This document shows, piece by piece, positions 19,273-29,170 of a DNA stretch of 64,000 bases. Source of the DNA: Longimycelium tulufanense (GTDB taxonomy: Bacteria > Actinomycetota > Actinomycetes > Mycobacteriales > Pseudonocardiaceae); assembly GCF_014645795.1 (NCBI RefSeq), contig NZ_BMMK01000009.1, positions 124,001 through 188,000 of the forward strand, in the 5' to 3' direction. The stretch's first letter is position 1. Every line of letters starts with the position of its first letter. A program made the translations under genes and the position numbers. The notes beneath the pieces are model-generated. The model saw nothing but the letters and a program-made list of their open reading frames with translations, made no database searches and had not been told where the DNA came from.

Positions 19273-19311
19273 GAACGGGGGGCGGGACCACCTGGGTCCC
19301 GCCCCCCGTTC
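19273..19311. terminator. strong bidirectional terminator
   Basis: A perfect 17-bp stem (arms at 19273-19289 and 19295-19311) with a 5-base ACCTG loop, between the convergent carotenoid oxygenase and arfC-like genes. It is the strongest hairpin in the window. Confidence 0.85.
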
Positions 19312-19334
19312 TCCTTCGTGTCAGCGCTGTCGCG

Positions 19335-22300
19335 TCAGCGGGGCTGGTTCCAGGCGCGGAAGCCGGCCCGCTCGGCGTCCTCGGTGCTGCGGAACCACAC
19401 CTCCGCCCGGGTTCTCGCGTAGTACGGCGAGTCGGGCGTGTGGAACAGCATCGACGACGCGCTGGCCTTCACCCTGAAGTCCGGCGACGGCGCGGAGCCG
19501 TCCGGGTTCGGCGGCGCCGAGTTGGGCCCGAACGGGGTGGCCGCCGCGGCCATCACCTGCTGGTACCCGCCCCGCACCGGTTCCGCTGCAGCGGAACGCG
19601 GTGCCGACGGCACGTCGGGTCGCCCTGGCAGCCCATCGGCCGGAATGGCCGGACCGCTGGACGGCCAAGTCGGCTGCGGTGCCTGCTGCGGCGGCCGCGG
19701 CGCCGCCCCGGCACCGGTGCCCGGCTCAGCCGGCCGTGGCCTCGACTGCGGCGACGTCGGCCGGGGCGGGGCCGGCCGCTGCGGTATCGACGGCTGCGGT
19801 GCCGCCGGTTTCGGGGTCGACTGCGCCGGCTGTGGGGTCGAGGGCCGAGGCGGCGCCGCAGGTGGGGTCGGCGGGGGCACCGGCCCCTGTGCCTGCGGGC
19901 GACCAGCCGCCTCAGGCCGGCTCGGCGAAGCCGGAGCAGGCGGCGTCGATCCCGCGCCAGATGCCGGGCGCGCGCCGGGCGCCGAACCCGCGCCGAAGCC
20001 CGCACCGGACGCCGGGCCAGTCTCCGCCACCGAGTCGGGGTCGACCACCGGCTCGAACAGCGAGCGCTGCCGGTCCACACCGGACTGCTGGTCGGCGCCG
20101 GTGGGCGACGTCGTCGGCTCGGCCGGCTCGGCCGGCTCGGCCGGTTCCCGCGAAGCCGCGGGCATCCCGGTACTCGTCGACTCGGCCGGACGCGGCGAAC
20201 CGTTCGGCGTGACCGCCGCGGCTGCTGCCGGCCGGCCGTTGCCCGTGCCGGACGGCCCGGCCGGACGCGGTTGCCCGGCCGGCGGGTCGGGCCGCTCCGC
20301 CCGGGACGGCGTCGGGTATCCGGGCCGGTCCCTCAGCGGGCTCAGCGGGTCACCCTGGGGCGGCGTCGCCCGCTCCTGGCCGGACCATTCGCCCGAGGCC
20401 GTCGGGAAGTGCTCAGCGGCACCGTCCCGGCGTTGCGCCGGGCGCCGCCACGGGGCACCGGGTTCCTCCTGCTCCACACGCTCCTCCACGCTCGGGATGT
20501 CAGGACGCTCCCCCATCGGCTCCCCGCCCGGTTCCCCCGGTTCCGCAACGGTTTCCGCACTCTCACTCGACGCGGCGGGCCCGGCCGGCTCAGCCGTACC
20601 ACGCATCGCCGGCTCCTCGCCAGCCCCCTCCTCGTTCATCAGGAACTCGCGAGCCAGGTCCTCGTCGGCCGCGTACTCGTCCGGCGCACCGACGCCGGCC
20701 GCACTTTCCCCGCTCTCCCAACGCTGTTCGCCACGGTCCCAAGGCTCGCCACGGCCATCCCGGCCCTCCTGGAGGCTCTCCGGGAACTCCGCACGGCGCC
20801 GCCAAGAGTCCTCTCGGCTCTCCGACGGTTCCTCGCGACCGTGCCAAGGTTCTTCGCGGCTCTCCCAGCGATCGACGTCCCGTTCCCAGGGCTCGCCGCC
20901 GGTCTCGTGCTGCTCCGCACCGGCCGAGCGGTCGATCTGCTCGGCCAGCTCCTCGCCGAGCCGCTCGCCGGTCTCCCGCGGCGGCTCGAACCCGACCACG
21001 TTGTCGGCCACGCGGTCCGCATCGCTGCCGTGCTGGCCCGCGTCGTACTCGGCCGTCTCTCGCTCAGCCGTGTCCGGCTCGCCGGCGAGGTCCGGCTCCG
21101 CCGGCTCCCCGACCGCCCGCCGCAGCGGGCTTGCCTCTCCTGCGACCGGACCAACCCGCTCCCACGGTGCCCGCACCGGCGGCGTCGTCGGCTCCGGCCG
21201 GGGCAGCTGGAAGCCCACCGGCTCGGTACCGGGCTCGACCCGCGGCGGCAGCGGCTCCCCGGCCCGCTCGGTCTCCTCGGCCACGTGGTACGGCGCGTCC
21301 TCGTCCTGGGTCACGTCCGGCTCGGGCAGTGCGTGCCGCGGCTCGCGCTCCTCACCCCCGGTGCGCGCGCTCAGCTCGTCCTCGGCGAGCTCCTGGTCGA
21401 TCAGCTCGCGCTCGGTGAGGGTGTGCTCCTCGAATTCGCCGGACGCGCGGAAGCCGGGCTGGCCGACGGTGCTCTCCCCGCCCTCGGCGTCCCGGGTGTC
21501 CTGCTGCGCGATCAGCTCGGCCGACACCGGGCCGGTGGATTCGGCCTCGCCGGCGTCGTTGTCGATCACCTCGTTGACCGGCTCCGGGCTCTCCAGCTCG
21601 GGCTCGGGTGGCGCCTGCACCTCGTGCGCGGGCTGCTCCCCGTGCGACCGGTCCCGCTGGTCGCCCTCCGGGGCGGCCCAGTCGCCGGACCGGTCCGAAC
21701 GGCTCACCCCGCCCTGGCTCAGCTCGGCGGGCGCGGACGGGCCGCGGTCGGCGGGCACCGGTTCGGCGGGCTGGGCGGGTCCGGCCGTCCGGCCGGCCCG
21801 GCGGCCCCGCCACGGCTCCACCAGCTCGTAGGGGGTCTCGCCCTCCTCGGCCGTGTCGGCTCGATCCACCGACCACTCGCTCGACGCGGGCTGCAACCCG
21901 CTCCCGGTGTCCAGCGGGCGCACGTTGATACGACGCGGGGTAGGCCGCGGGGCGTACTCCTTGTCCTCCATCAGCGGGCTGCCCTCGGGCTGGCTCTCGC
22001 CCGGGCGCGCCTGCTCCGGCGCGCCCAGCGCGGCCGCGATCGACGACGACGGATCCTCCGCGGCCGGGCGCGACGGCACCGGCGGCTCCTGCTCGGGTCG
22101 CACCTGCGGGATGACGCTGGTGGCTTCCTCGGCCGAGACCGGCGGCGCCGGCTCGGCAGCGGGCCGGGCCGGTTCGGGCCGCTGTTCCTGGGCCGGCCGT
22201 GCCGGCTCGGCCGGTGGCGCGGTGAACTGCTCCGCCGCGAACTCCGGTCCCTTGAACTCCTCCGCCGCGAACCCCGCGGTGGCGGGCTGGGCCGGGAGCT

Positions 22301-22568
22301 CCGGCTCGTGCGGAACCTCCGGGACCGACTCCAGCTGCTCGCGCCGTTCCGGCGGCACCTCGCTCCACACCGGCTCGACCGAGGTCGGCTGGGCCGCGAA
22401 CGCCGGTCCCTCGGGAATCTCGGCCGACGCGGCGGCGGCCCCCCGCTCGGCATCCAGCTCGGCGAGCCGCTGGCGCGCCGGGCGGGCGAACAACAGCCAG
22501 GTGATGAGCGCGCCGGCCAGGAACGCCAGCGCGCTCCACAGCCAGACCTGCCCGAACAGCCACGTCAC
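19335..22568 (-). CDS. ArfC-like membrane-anchored protein with long disordered region and C-terminal 'sunset' domain
   Basis: A 1077-residue protein with one N-terminal membrane helix (about 5-27) and a short basic stretch, then roughly 950 residues rich in Pro, Glu, Ala and Arg, predicted disordered. Around residues 560-640 there are degenerate repeats of the type EEPWHGREEPSES. The last 55 residues form a compact motif with SMLFHTPDSPYY and RAEVWFRSTEDAERAGF, which I recognise as the domain of ArfC-type channel accessory proteins. The GTG start has GGAGG eight bases upstream. It follows the ArfA-like gene by 12 bases. Mycobacterial ArfC is far shorter, so the linker is an expansion. Confidence 0.75.
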   Translation of the reverse strand: MTWLFGQVWLWSALAFLAGALITWLLFARPARQRLAELDAERGAAAASAEIPEGPAFAAQPTSVEPVWSEVPPERREQLESVPEVPHEPELPAQPATAGFAAEEFKGPEFAAEQFTAPPAEPARPAQEQRPEPARPAAEPAPPVSAEEATSVIPQVRPEQEPPVPSRPAAEDPSSSIAAALGAPEQARPGESQPEGSPLMEDKEYAPRPTPRRINVRPLDTGSGLQPASSEWSVDRADTAEEGETPYELVEPWRGRRAGRTAGPAQPAEPVPADRGPSAPAELSQGGVSRSDRSGDWAAPEGDQRDRSHGEQPAHEVQAPPEPELESPEPVNEVIDNDAGEAESTGPVSAELIAQQDTRDAEGGESTVGQPGFRASGEFEEHTLTERELIDQELAEDELSARTGGEEREPRHALPEPDVTQDEDAPYHVAEETERAGEPLPPRVEPGTEPVGFQLPRPEPTTPPVRAPWERVGPVAGEASPLRRAVGEPAEPDLAGEPDTAERETAEYDAGQHGSDADRVADNVVGFEPPRETGERLGEELAEQIDRSAGAEQHETGGEPWERDVDRWESREEPWHGREEPSESREDSWRRRAEFPESLQEGRDGRGEPWDRGEQRWESGESAAGVGAPDEYAADEDLAREFLMNEEGAGEEPAMRGTAEPAGPAASSESAETVAEPGEPGGEPMGERPDIPSVEERVEQEEPGAPWRRPAQRRDGAAEHFPTASGEWSGQERATPPQGDPLSPLRDRPGYPTPSRAERPDPPAGQPRPAGPSGTGNGRPAAAAAVTPNGSPRPAESTSTGMPAASREPAEPAEPAEPTTSPTGADQQSGVDRQRSLFEPVVDPDSVAETGPASGAGFGAGSAPGARPASGAGSTPPAPASPSRPEAAGRPQAQGPVPPPTPPAAPPRPSTPQPAQSTPKPAAPQPSIPQRPAPPRPTSPQSRPRPAEPGTGAGAAPRPPQQAPQPTWPSSGPAIPADGLPGRPDVPSAPRSAAAEPVRGGYQQVMAAAATPFGPNSAPPNPDGSAPSPDFRVKASASSMLFHTPDSPYYARTRAEVWFRSTEDAERAGFRAWNQPR

Positions 22569-22580
22569 CGGAAGTCCCTC

Positions 22581-23693
22581 CTACCGAACGGTGATCTCGA
22601 CCCGGCGGTTCGCCGCCTTGCCCGCTGCCGTGTTGTTGTCCGCCCGCGGCCGAGAGTCCCCATAGCCCTTGGCGACGACCTGTCCGGCCGGGAAACCCTG
22701 GTGAACGAGCCGGCGGCGGACCACCTCGGCCCGCTGCTGGCTCAGTCGCACCGCATTGGCCTCCGCGCCCGGACCGGCCGCGACGTGCCCACCGACCTCT
22801 ACGGTGCGGTCGGTGGCTTCGGCCAGCAACTGGGCGGCTCGGCGCACGGCCTCGACTCCCTCCGCCGTGAGCTCCGCGGTATTCGGCCGGAACGTGATGG
22901 GGTGCTCGCCGAGCAAACGGTCGAGCCGTTCCTGTAGTTCGTTGTCTCGGGCAGCACGCGCGGATCCCTCGCGCGTGACTACCAGTCGACTATGAACCTC
23001 CACGCCGGGAACCGCGCGTCGAACGGCGTTCTCTATCCGTTGTTTCGCGACGGGGTCGGGTGCGGTGCCGGTCAGGACCACGCCCAGCGGCCCCCACGAG
23101 ACCGTGCGCTCGCCCGCCGGATGCGCGGCGGCTTTTGCCAGCTCTCCGAAAGCTTCCGGTTTACCGACGGTGTCCACGCCCGGACGTACCTGCAGCGCGC
23201 CAATGACCGCACGGCCGCAGGAATGCTCGATTTCCCGCACCATTGCCCGGCGGGTCGCCTCGTCCGGCACGGGCCCGGTCAGCGCGACCTGGTCCCCGGT
23301 GAAGGTCATGGTGACGGGTTCGGCTTCGGCGGGCGCGGGGCGCGTGCTGGCCGGCTGCGCCTCGGCCACGGTGACGGTGCGGACGCCGGCGAGGTCGTCC
23401 ACCAGCTGGTGGGCTTGGTTGCCGCGGCCCGCGGGCACCCGGGCGAGGCTGGCGTCCCGGCCGTCCATGGTCACGTGGGCGTCGATGCCGGCACCCTGCA
23501 GTGCGCGTCGGGCCCGGTCGGCAAGGTCCTGCTCGATGCTGCGGCCGGTGGTCATGGTCGCCGCACCGGCCACGACCGTGGGAGTGAGCACGGCTGCCAC
23601 CAGCCAGCTCGTCCACGCCGCCCGGTCGCCGCGCCACCACGCCGCCCGGCGCTCATCGTGCGGGTCGGTGTCCCGACCCGGGCCCCTGCCCAC
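22581..23693 (-). CDS. arfA: OmpA-family envelope protein, ArfA (OmpATb)-like
   Basis: A 370-residue protein with a cytoplasmic arginine-rich start, a membrane helix (about 30-47), a central region with two BON-like repeats (for example VALTGPVPDEATRRAMV and GVVLTGTAPDPVAKQRI) and a C-terminal OmpA domain (about 260-370). The last has NAVRLSQQRAEVVRRRLV and KGYGDSRPRADN, the peptidoglycan-binding signature. In M. tuberculosis the homologue acts in acid adaptation and ammonia release with ArfB and ArfC; no arfB-like gene lies between the two here. The GTG start at 23693 is plausible. Confidence 0.85.
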   Translation of the reverse strand: MGRGPGRDTDPHDERRAAWWRGDRAAWTSWLVAAVLTPTVVAGAATMTTGRSIEQDLADRARRALQGAGIDAHVTMDGRDASLARVPAGRGNQAHQLVDDLAGVRTVTVAEAQPASTRPAPAEAEPVTMTFTGDQVALTGPVPDEATRRAMVREIEHSCGRAVIGALQVRPGVDTVGKPEAFGELAKAAAHPAGERTVSWGPLGVVLTGTAPDPVAKQRIENAVRRAVPGVEVHSRLVVTREGSARAARDNELQERLDRLLGEHPITFRPNTAELTAEGVEAVRRAAQLLAEATDRTVEVGGHVAAGPGAEANAVRLSQQRAEVVRRRLVHQGFPAGQVVAKGYGDSRPRADNNTAAGKAANRRVEITVR

Positions 23694-23835
23694 GTCCCTG
23701 CCTCCGCTTCCGCCCGTCTCGTCGCTGCCCGTCGTACCGGACCAACAATTTCACCCTATGGGGCGCGGTGATCGAACCGGAGTACGTGACATTGCGCTCA
23801 GCATCTGATTTGCCTACTCCCCGTAAGGTATAGCC

Positions 23836-24810
23836 ATGCCGTCGACCACCAAACTTCATCCGAACAGGTCGACGGCAACACCGGAGAACCGCCCTGACCC
23901 GAAGGGCGTCGCCCTCGGTGCGAGCGCCTACCTGCTGTGGGGACTCGCCCCCGCCTACTTCGGGTTGCTCGCCCCCGCCGGACCGGTCGAGATCCTCGCC
24001 CAACGGCTCACCTGGACATTCGTGGTGATGCTGGTCGTCGCCACCGTGACGCGCCGATGGTTGGCGTTACGGCGGCTGCCCGGCCGCGGCTGGGCCATGG
24101 TCGCCGCCGCGTCCGTGCTGATCAGCGTCAACTGGGGAACGTACGTCTACAGCGTCACCAGTGGGCACGTGGTCGAGGCTGCCCTGGGCTACTTCATCAA
24201 TCCACTGATCAGCGTGCTGCTGGGGATCGTGGTGCTGCGGGAGCGGTTGCGCCGCGGGCAGTGGATCGCGCTGGCGGTGGCCGGCATGGCGATCGCCGTG
24301 CTCACCGTCGACTACGGGCGGGTGCCGGTGATCGCGCTGGTCCTTGCGCTCAGCTTCGGGACGTATGGCCTGCTCAAGAAGACCGTGCCGCTGGATTCGG
24401 CGGGGAGCCTGACGGCCGAGGGGTTGATCCTCGGGCCGCTGGCGATCGGTGCCGTGCTGTGGTGGCAGCTGACCGGCCAGGGAACGTTCACCGATCACGG
24501 TGTGGGACACGCCCTACTGCTCGTTGCGGCCGGCCCGGTGACCGTGGTGCCGCTGCTGTTGTTCGGGGCGGCGACGCGGCGGATCCCGCTGGCGATGGTC
24601 GGGCTGCTGCAGTACCTGACCCCGACGCTGCAGTTCGTCTGGGGTGTGCTGGTGGCGCGGGAGCCGATGCCGGCCTCCCGGTGGATCGGGTTCGCGCTGG
24701 TCTGGGTGGCCCTGGTGGTGTTCACGGTGGACGCCGTGCGCGCCGCCCGCCGCCCTCGCCATCCCGGTGCGCCGGCCCGCCAGCCCACAGCCCCGATCGC
24801 CGGCGACTGA
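23836..24810 (+). CDS. rarD: RarD-type EamA/DMT transporter
   Basis: A 324-residue inner-membrane protein with about ten hydrophobic helices. Signature segments are LGASAYLLWGLAPAYFGLL near the N-terminus, NWGTYVYSVTSGHVVEAALG and GYFINPLISVLLG, all typical of RarD. The transported compound is not established for the family. ATG 23836 follows TAAGG by seven bases; the same stretch (TAAGGT) could be a -10 box for a leaderless start. It is convergent with grcC. Confidence 0.9.
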   Translation: MPSTTKLHPNRSTATPENRPDPKGVALGASAYLLWGLAPAYFGLLAPAGPVEILAQRLTWTFVVMLVVATVTRRWLALRRLPGRGWAMVAAASVLISVNWGTYVYSVTSGHVVEAALGYFINPLISVLLGIVVLRERLRRGQWIALAVAGMAIAVLTVDYGRVPVIALVLALSFGTYGLLKKTVPLDSAGSLTAEGLILGPLAIGAVLWWQLTGQGTFTDHGVGHALLLVAAGPVTVVPLLLFGAATRRIPLAMVGLLQYLTPTLQFVWGVLVAREPMPASRWIGFALVWVALVVFTVDAVRAARRPRHPGAPARQPTAPIAGD

Positions 24811-24875
24811 GACGCCCCAGCCGGCCCCAGCGCGTCCGCCGAAAACCGCGCGGGCTGGAGCCGCCGGCGGATCCG

Positions 24876-24893
24876 GCGCCTGCAAGCAGGCGC
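24876..24893. terminator. short hairpin between rarD and grcC
   Basis: GCGCCTG-CAAG-CAGGCGC forms a 7-bp stem with a tetraloop (8-base arms if read as a palindrome). It sits between convergent rarD and the polyprenyl synthase gene and may end both transcripts. Confidence 0.45.
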
Positions 24894-24928
24894 GTACCGC
24901 ATGGCCGGCGAGAACCAGAAGGCCGGGC

Positions 24929-25978
24929 TCAGTGCGTGCGCGCCACCATGTAGTCGGTCAGCGTCTTCAGGGCGTCCCGGGCCGGGCAGGCCGGCAGGGT
25001 CGCCAGCTCGGCCCGGGCCCGCTCGGCGTAGCCGGCCAGCGTCTCCCGGGCCCGCTCCAGCCCGGTCGAGGCGCGCAGCAGCTCCAGTGCCTCCACGACC
25101 AGGTCGTCGTCGGTGATCGGCTTGGCCAGCAGCTCCCGCAGCCGGTCGCCGCGCTCCCCGTCCTCCTCCAGCGCGTAGAGCATCGGCAGCGTCAGCACGC
25201 CCTCGCGCAGGTCGGTGCCCGGCGTCTTGCCCGACTCCTGGCCGGGCGAGGCGATGTCGATCACGTCGTCGGAGATCTGGAAGGCGGCCCCGACGACCTC
25301 GCCGAACCGCTCCAGCGCCGCCACGTGCTCGGGCTCGGCGCCGGAGAACATGCCGCCGTAACGGCCGCAGGCGGCGATGAGCGAACCGGTCTTCTCCGCC
25401 ACCACCCGCAGGTAGTGCTCGATCGGGTCCTCCCCCTCGGGCACCCCCACGGTCTCTCTCAGCTGCCCGGTGACCAGCTCGGCGAACGTGGTCGACAGGA
25501 TGCGACCCGCCTCCGGCCCCAGGTCGGCCACCAGCCGGGAGGCGTGGGCGAACAAGAAGTCACCGGTGAGGATCGCCACGGTGTTGTCCCAGCGCGCGTT
25601 CGCACTGACCGCGCCCCGCCGCATGGTGGCCTCGTCCATCACGTCGTCGTGGTAGAGCGTGGCCAGGTGCACCAGCTCGACGACGGCGGCGGCCTTGGTG
25701 ACGTCCTCCCGCTCCGGATCACCGAAGTGAGCGGCAAGCAACGTGAACAACGGCCGGAACCGCTTGCCCCCGGCGTCGACCAGGTGCAAGGAGGTCTCGG
25801 TCAGGAAGTGGAAGTCGTGCTGCACCACCGAGTGCAGTAGCTCCTCTACCCGGTCCAGGCCCTCCCGCACCGCCTCGGCCAGCGCGGAGTCGGCCAGCTC
25901 CATCCGGACGTTGCCATGGCCACCGCCCGGGCCGGCACCGTCGGAGTGCCCGCCCCCCATTGATGTCCTCGTCGTCAC
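24929..25978 (-). CDS. grcC: polyprenyl diphosphate synthase (GrcC type)
   Basis: A 349-residue trans-prenyltransferase that elongates isopentenyl diphosphate, here probably to the octa/nonaprenyl tail of menaquinone. The two aspartate-rich motifs are DDVMD (111-115) and DDVID (237-241), with GGKRFRP at 70-76. A Gly-rich N-terminal extension of about 25 residues precedes the fold; ATG at the seventh codon is an alternative start. It begins 24 bases after nuoN on the same strand, so it probably belongs to the nuo transcript and links quinone supply to complex I. Confidence 0.92.
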   Translation of the reverse strand: MTTRTSMGGGHSDGAGPGGGHGNVRMELADSALAEAVREGLDRVEELLHSVVQHDFHFLTETSLHLVDAGGKRFRPLFTLLAAHFGDPEREDVTKAAAVVELVHLATLYHDDVMDEATMRRGAVSANARWDNTVAILTGDFLFAHASRLVADLGPEAGRILSTTFAELVTGQLRETVGVPEGEDPIEHYLRVVAEKTGSLIAACGRYGGMFSGAEPEHVAALERFGEVVGAAFQISDDVIDIASPGQESGKTPGTDLREGVLTLPMLYALEEDGERGDRLRELLAKPITDDDLVVEALELLRASTGLERARETLAGYAERARAELATLPACPARDALKTLTDYMVARTH

Positions 25979-26002
25979 GTCTCCGTCGCCCTATCGCCGC
26001 TG

Positions 26003-27595
26003 TCACGGGGCGAATGCGAGCCCGGGGCCGACCCAGTCCAGGGCGACCGCGGGGTACACACCCAGCAGCAGCGTAACCAGGACGCCCAGGGTGATCGCCA
26101 CGGTGGTGAACACACCGGGAACGGTCACGGTCGGGCCGTCGGGGGCGGGGTCGCTGAAGAACATCAACACCACCACCCGCAGGTAGAAGAACGCCGCGAC
26201 CGCGCTCATCAGCAACGCGATCACGACCAGTGGCGCCATCCCGTCCTGCACGGCGGCCGTGAACACCACGAACTTGCCGATGAAGCCACTGGTGAGCGGG
26301 ATCCCGGCCAGGGCGAGCAACAGGAAGGTGAACACCCAGGCGGTCACCGGGGACCGCTTCGCCAGGCCAGCCCACTGGGACAGGTGGGTCGCCTCACCGT
26401 CGGCGTCCCGTACCAGGCTGATGATTCCGAACACAGCCAGCGTCGTGAAGCCGTAGGCGAGCAGGTAGAACAACGTCGCCGAACGGCCCTCCTCGGTCAG
26501 GGCCAGCGCCCCGACCAGCAGGAACCCGGCGTGCGCGATCGAGGAGTAGGCGATCATGCGCTTGATGTCGGTCTGCGTGAGACCGAGCACCGCGCCGATG
26601 GCCATCGAGGCGATCGCGATCGCCCACAGCACTCCCCGCCACTCCCAGCTACTGGCCTGGAACGCGACGTGGAAGACGCGCACGATCGCCCCGAACGCCG
26701 CCACCTTCGTGCACGCCGCCATGAACGCGGTCACCGGCGTGGGCGCGCCCTGGTACACGTCCGGCGTCCAGGCGTGGAAGGGACCAACCGACGCCTTGAA
26801 CATCAGGCCCACCACGAGCAACCCGAGTCCCACGAACAGCAGGGTGTCCGACCGGTCACCGGCGGTCGTGGCCGTGGCGATGTCGGTGAGCTTCACCGAG
26901 CCCGCGTAGCCGTAGAGCAGCGCCAGCCCGTAGAGGAAGAACGCCGAGGCGAACGCACCGAGCAGGAAGTACTTGACCGCGGCCTCCTGCGACAGCAGGC
27001 GCCGCCGCCGGGCCAGGCCGCACATCAGGTACAGCGGGAGGCTGAGCACCTCCAGCGCGATGAACATCGTCAGCAGATCGTTCGCGGCGGTGAAGACCAT
27101 CATCCCGCCGAGCGCGAACAGCGTGAGCGGGAAGATCTCGGTCCGCATCCCGGCCGGCCCCGTCCCACCGGGCGCGATGTTGAGCGCGTGGTCCTGCACC
27201 GACCCGGCGCGCACCGCGGCCTGCGCGACGAACGAGCCGCCGGGCTCGATCGTGCGGTCGGCGATCAACAGCACGGCCGCGAGCGCCAACGCGATCAACG
27301 TGCCCCACAGGAACAACGCGGGCCGGTCCACTGCGAGCCGGTCGGCCAGCGTGGTGGTGGGGTTGGTGAACTCGCGCAGGTACAGGCCGAAGGCGAGCCC
27401 GGCGGTGCCGATCGACAGCAACGCCAGTACAACCTGCCAGGTCCACCGGGTGTGCCGCGGGAAGAACGCCTCCACCAGCACGCCCAGGCACGCCCCACCG
27501 AACACGATGAGGATGGGCGCGACGGCGGCGAAGTCGATCGCCGGGGCCTCGACCGGACCCTGGGCGAAAACGGTGGTCAGGGTCGACACGTTCAC
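26003..27595 (-). CDS. nuoN: NADH-quinone oxidoreductase subunit N
   Basis: A 530-residue antiporter-like membrane subunit of complex I, one of three proton-pumping modules. It has about 14 hydrophobic helices with the family lysine helices (for example EAAVKYFLLGAFASAFFLYG and a GLMFKASVGPFHAWTPDVY loop-helix). The GTG start lies directly against the nuoM stop with no gap. It is the last nuo gene and is followed by grcC. Confidence 0.96.
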   Translation of the reverse strand: MNVSTLTTVFAQGPVEAPAIDFAAVAPILIVFGGACLGVLVEAFFPRHTRWTWQVVLALLSIGTAGLAFGLYLREFTNPTTTLADRLAVDRPALFLWGTLIALALAAVLLIADRTIEPGGSFVAQAAVRAGSVQDHALNIAPGGTGPAGMRTEIFPLTLFALGGMMVFTAANDLLTMFIALEVLSLPLYLMCGLARRRRLLSQEAAVKYFLLGAFASAFFLYGLALLYGYAGSVKLTDIATATTAGDRSDTLLFVGLGLLVVGLMFKASVGPFHAWTPDVYQGAPTPVTAFMAACTKVAAFGAIVRVFHVAFQASSWEWRGVLWAIAIASMAIGAVLGLTQTDIKRMIAYSSIAHAGFLLVGALALTEEGRSATLFYLLAYGFTTLAVFGIISLVRDADGEATHLSQWAGLAKRSPVTAWVFTFLLLALAGIPLTSGFIGKFVVFTAAVQDGMAPLVVIALLMSAVAAFFYLRVVVLMFFSDPAPDGPTVTVPGVFTTVAITLGVLVTLLLGVYPAVALDWVGPGLAFAP

Positions 27596-29170
27596 CTACT
27601 TGCCTCCCTGCGCGGTGACCGGGTCGGTCACGCCCGCCTCGGTCATGGTTGCGCCGACCGACGGGGTGACCACGTCGAGCAGCGGCTTGGGGTAGACACC
27701 CAGCCCCAGCACGGCAACCACCAGCGGGGCGAGCACGACCAGTTCCCGCTTGGACAGGTCGGGCACCTCGGCCCGCGCGGGATCGCCCACCGCGCCCGGA
27801 CCCGGGGCCGCCTCGACCAGCGCGGTGCCGCGCACCGGGCCGTGGAACACCCGCTGGTAGAGCCAGAGCACGTACAGCGCGGCCAGCACCATGCCCAGCG
27901 CCGCGACCACGGTGAAGACCGGCTCGCGCGGGAACGAGCCCAACAGCACCAGGAACTCGCTGATGAACGAGTTGGTGCCGGGCAGCGACAGTGTGGTCAG
28001 ACCCGCGACGAGGAAGAGCCCGCCGAGCACCGGCGTCACCCTGGCCATGCCGCCGTAGTCGGAGATCAGCCGCGAGCCGCCCCGCGCAGCGACCATTCCG
28101 ATGAGCAGCAACAGCATTCCGGTGGCGATGCTGTGGTTGACCATGTAGGTCACCGCTCCGGCCTGCGCCTGGCTGCTGAAGGCGAAGATGCCCAACGCGA
28201 TGAAGCCGAAGTGCGAGATCGACACGTAGGCGATCATGCGCTGCATGTCGCGTTGCCCCACGGCGAGCAGCGCGCCGTACAGCACGCCGGCCACCGCGAG
28301 CGCGAGTACCCACGGCGCCAGTTCCTGGCTGGCAGCCGGGAAAAGCGCCAGGTTGTAGCGCAGGAAACCGAAGGTGCCGACCTTGTCCAGCACGCCCACC
28401 AGGATCACGGCCACGCCGATCGGCGCCTCCGACGCGGCATCGGGCAGCCAGGTGTGGAACGGCACCAGCGGCGCCTTGATCGCGAATGCCGCGAAGAACC
28501 CGAGGAAAAGCCAGATCTGCAACGACAACGGCGCGTCGCGCATCACGCCGACCAGCGTCTGCCAGTCGAAGGTCCCGGACCCCGTCTTGTCGGCGGCATA
28601 GACGTACGCGCCGATCGCGGAGGCCAGCATGAGCAGGCCGCCGAGGAACGAGTACAGGAAGAACTTCACCGCCGCGTACTGCCTGCGCTGGCCGCCGTAG
28701 CCGCCGATGAGGAAGTACATCGGGATCAGCATGATCTCGAAGAGCACGTAGAACAGGAAGACGTCGGTGGCGGCGAAGACCCCGACCATCAGGCCCTGTT
28801 GCAGCAGCAACAGCGACAGGAAGCTGCCGAGGCTGCGGCCCGTGGGCGGCTGGAAGTTCCACGAGAACCCGATGACGATCGGCACCAGCAGCGCGATCAC
28901 CGCGACCATGACGAGCGCGATGCCGTCGACGCCGAACGACAGGTGCACGCCCACCGGCGCGATCCAGTCGGCCGAGCTGACCATCTGCAGCCGGGCGCCA
29001 CCGGGCTGGTAGCTCGCCCACACGGCGGCGGCCAGCGCCAGCTCGATGAACGAGAAGCCCAGCGCGGTGCCGCGCGCGGCGACGTCGCTGCCCCGCACCA
29101 GGGCCACGATGACGGCGCCGACGACGGGCACCGCCATCAGTGCCAGCAGGAGAACGGCCGAGGTCGTCAT
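27596..29170 (-). CDS. nuoM: NADH-quinone oxidoreductase subunit M
   Basis: A 524-residue antiporter-like subunit with about 14 membrane helices. The segments [33 protein letters not shown] and [18 protein letters not shown] carry the conserved glutamate, lysine and histidine residues of the proton path. The ATG start overlaps the nuoL stop (ATGA), and the gene abuts nuoN. Confidence 0.96.
   Translation of the reverse strand: MTTSAVLLLALMAVPVVGAVIVALVRGSDVAARGTALGFSFIELALAAAVWASYQPGGARLQMVSSADWIAPVGVHLSFGVDGIALVMVAVIALLVPIVIGFSWNFQPPTGRSLGSFLSLLLLQQGLMVGVFAATDVFLFYVLFEIMLIPMYFLIGGYGGQRRQYAAVKFFLYSFLGGLLMLASAIGAYVYAADKTGSGTFDWQTLVGVMRDAPLSLQIWLFLGFFAAFAIKAPLVPFHTWLPDAASEAPIGVAVILVGVLDKVGTFGFLRYNLALFPAASQELAPWVLALAVAGVLYGALLAVGQRDMQRMIAYVSISHFGFIALGIFAFSSQAQAGAVTYMVNHSIATGMLLLLIGMVAARGGSRLISDYGGMARVTPVLGGLFLVAGLTTLSLPGTNSFISEFLVLLGSFPREPVFTVVAALGMVLAALYVLWLYQRVFHGPVRGTALVEAAPGPGAVGDPARAEVPDLSKRELVVLAPLVVAVLGLGVYPKPLLDVVTPSVGATMTEAGVTDPVTAQGGK

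Noticed and set aside
19438-22937. Very long open frames on the + strand opposite the ArfC-like gene (797 and 1165 codons)
   Set aside because: They arise from the repetitive, G/C-biased codons of the minus-strand gene. They lack ribosome sites and their proteins are Arg/Ser/Pro-rich without any recognisable domain.
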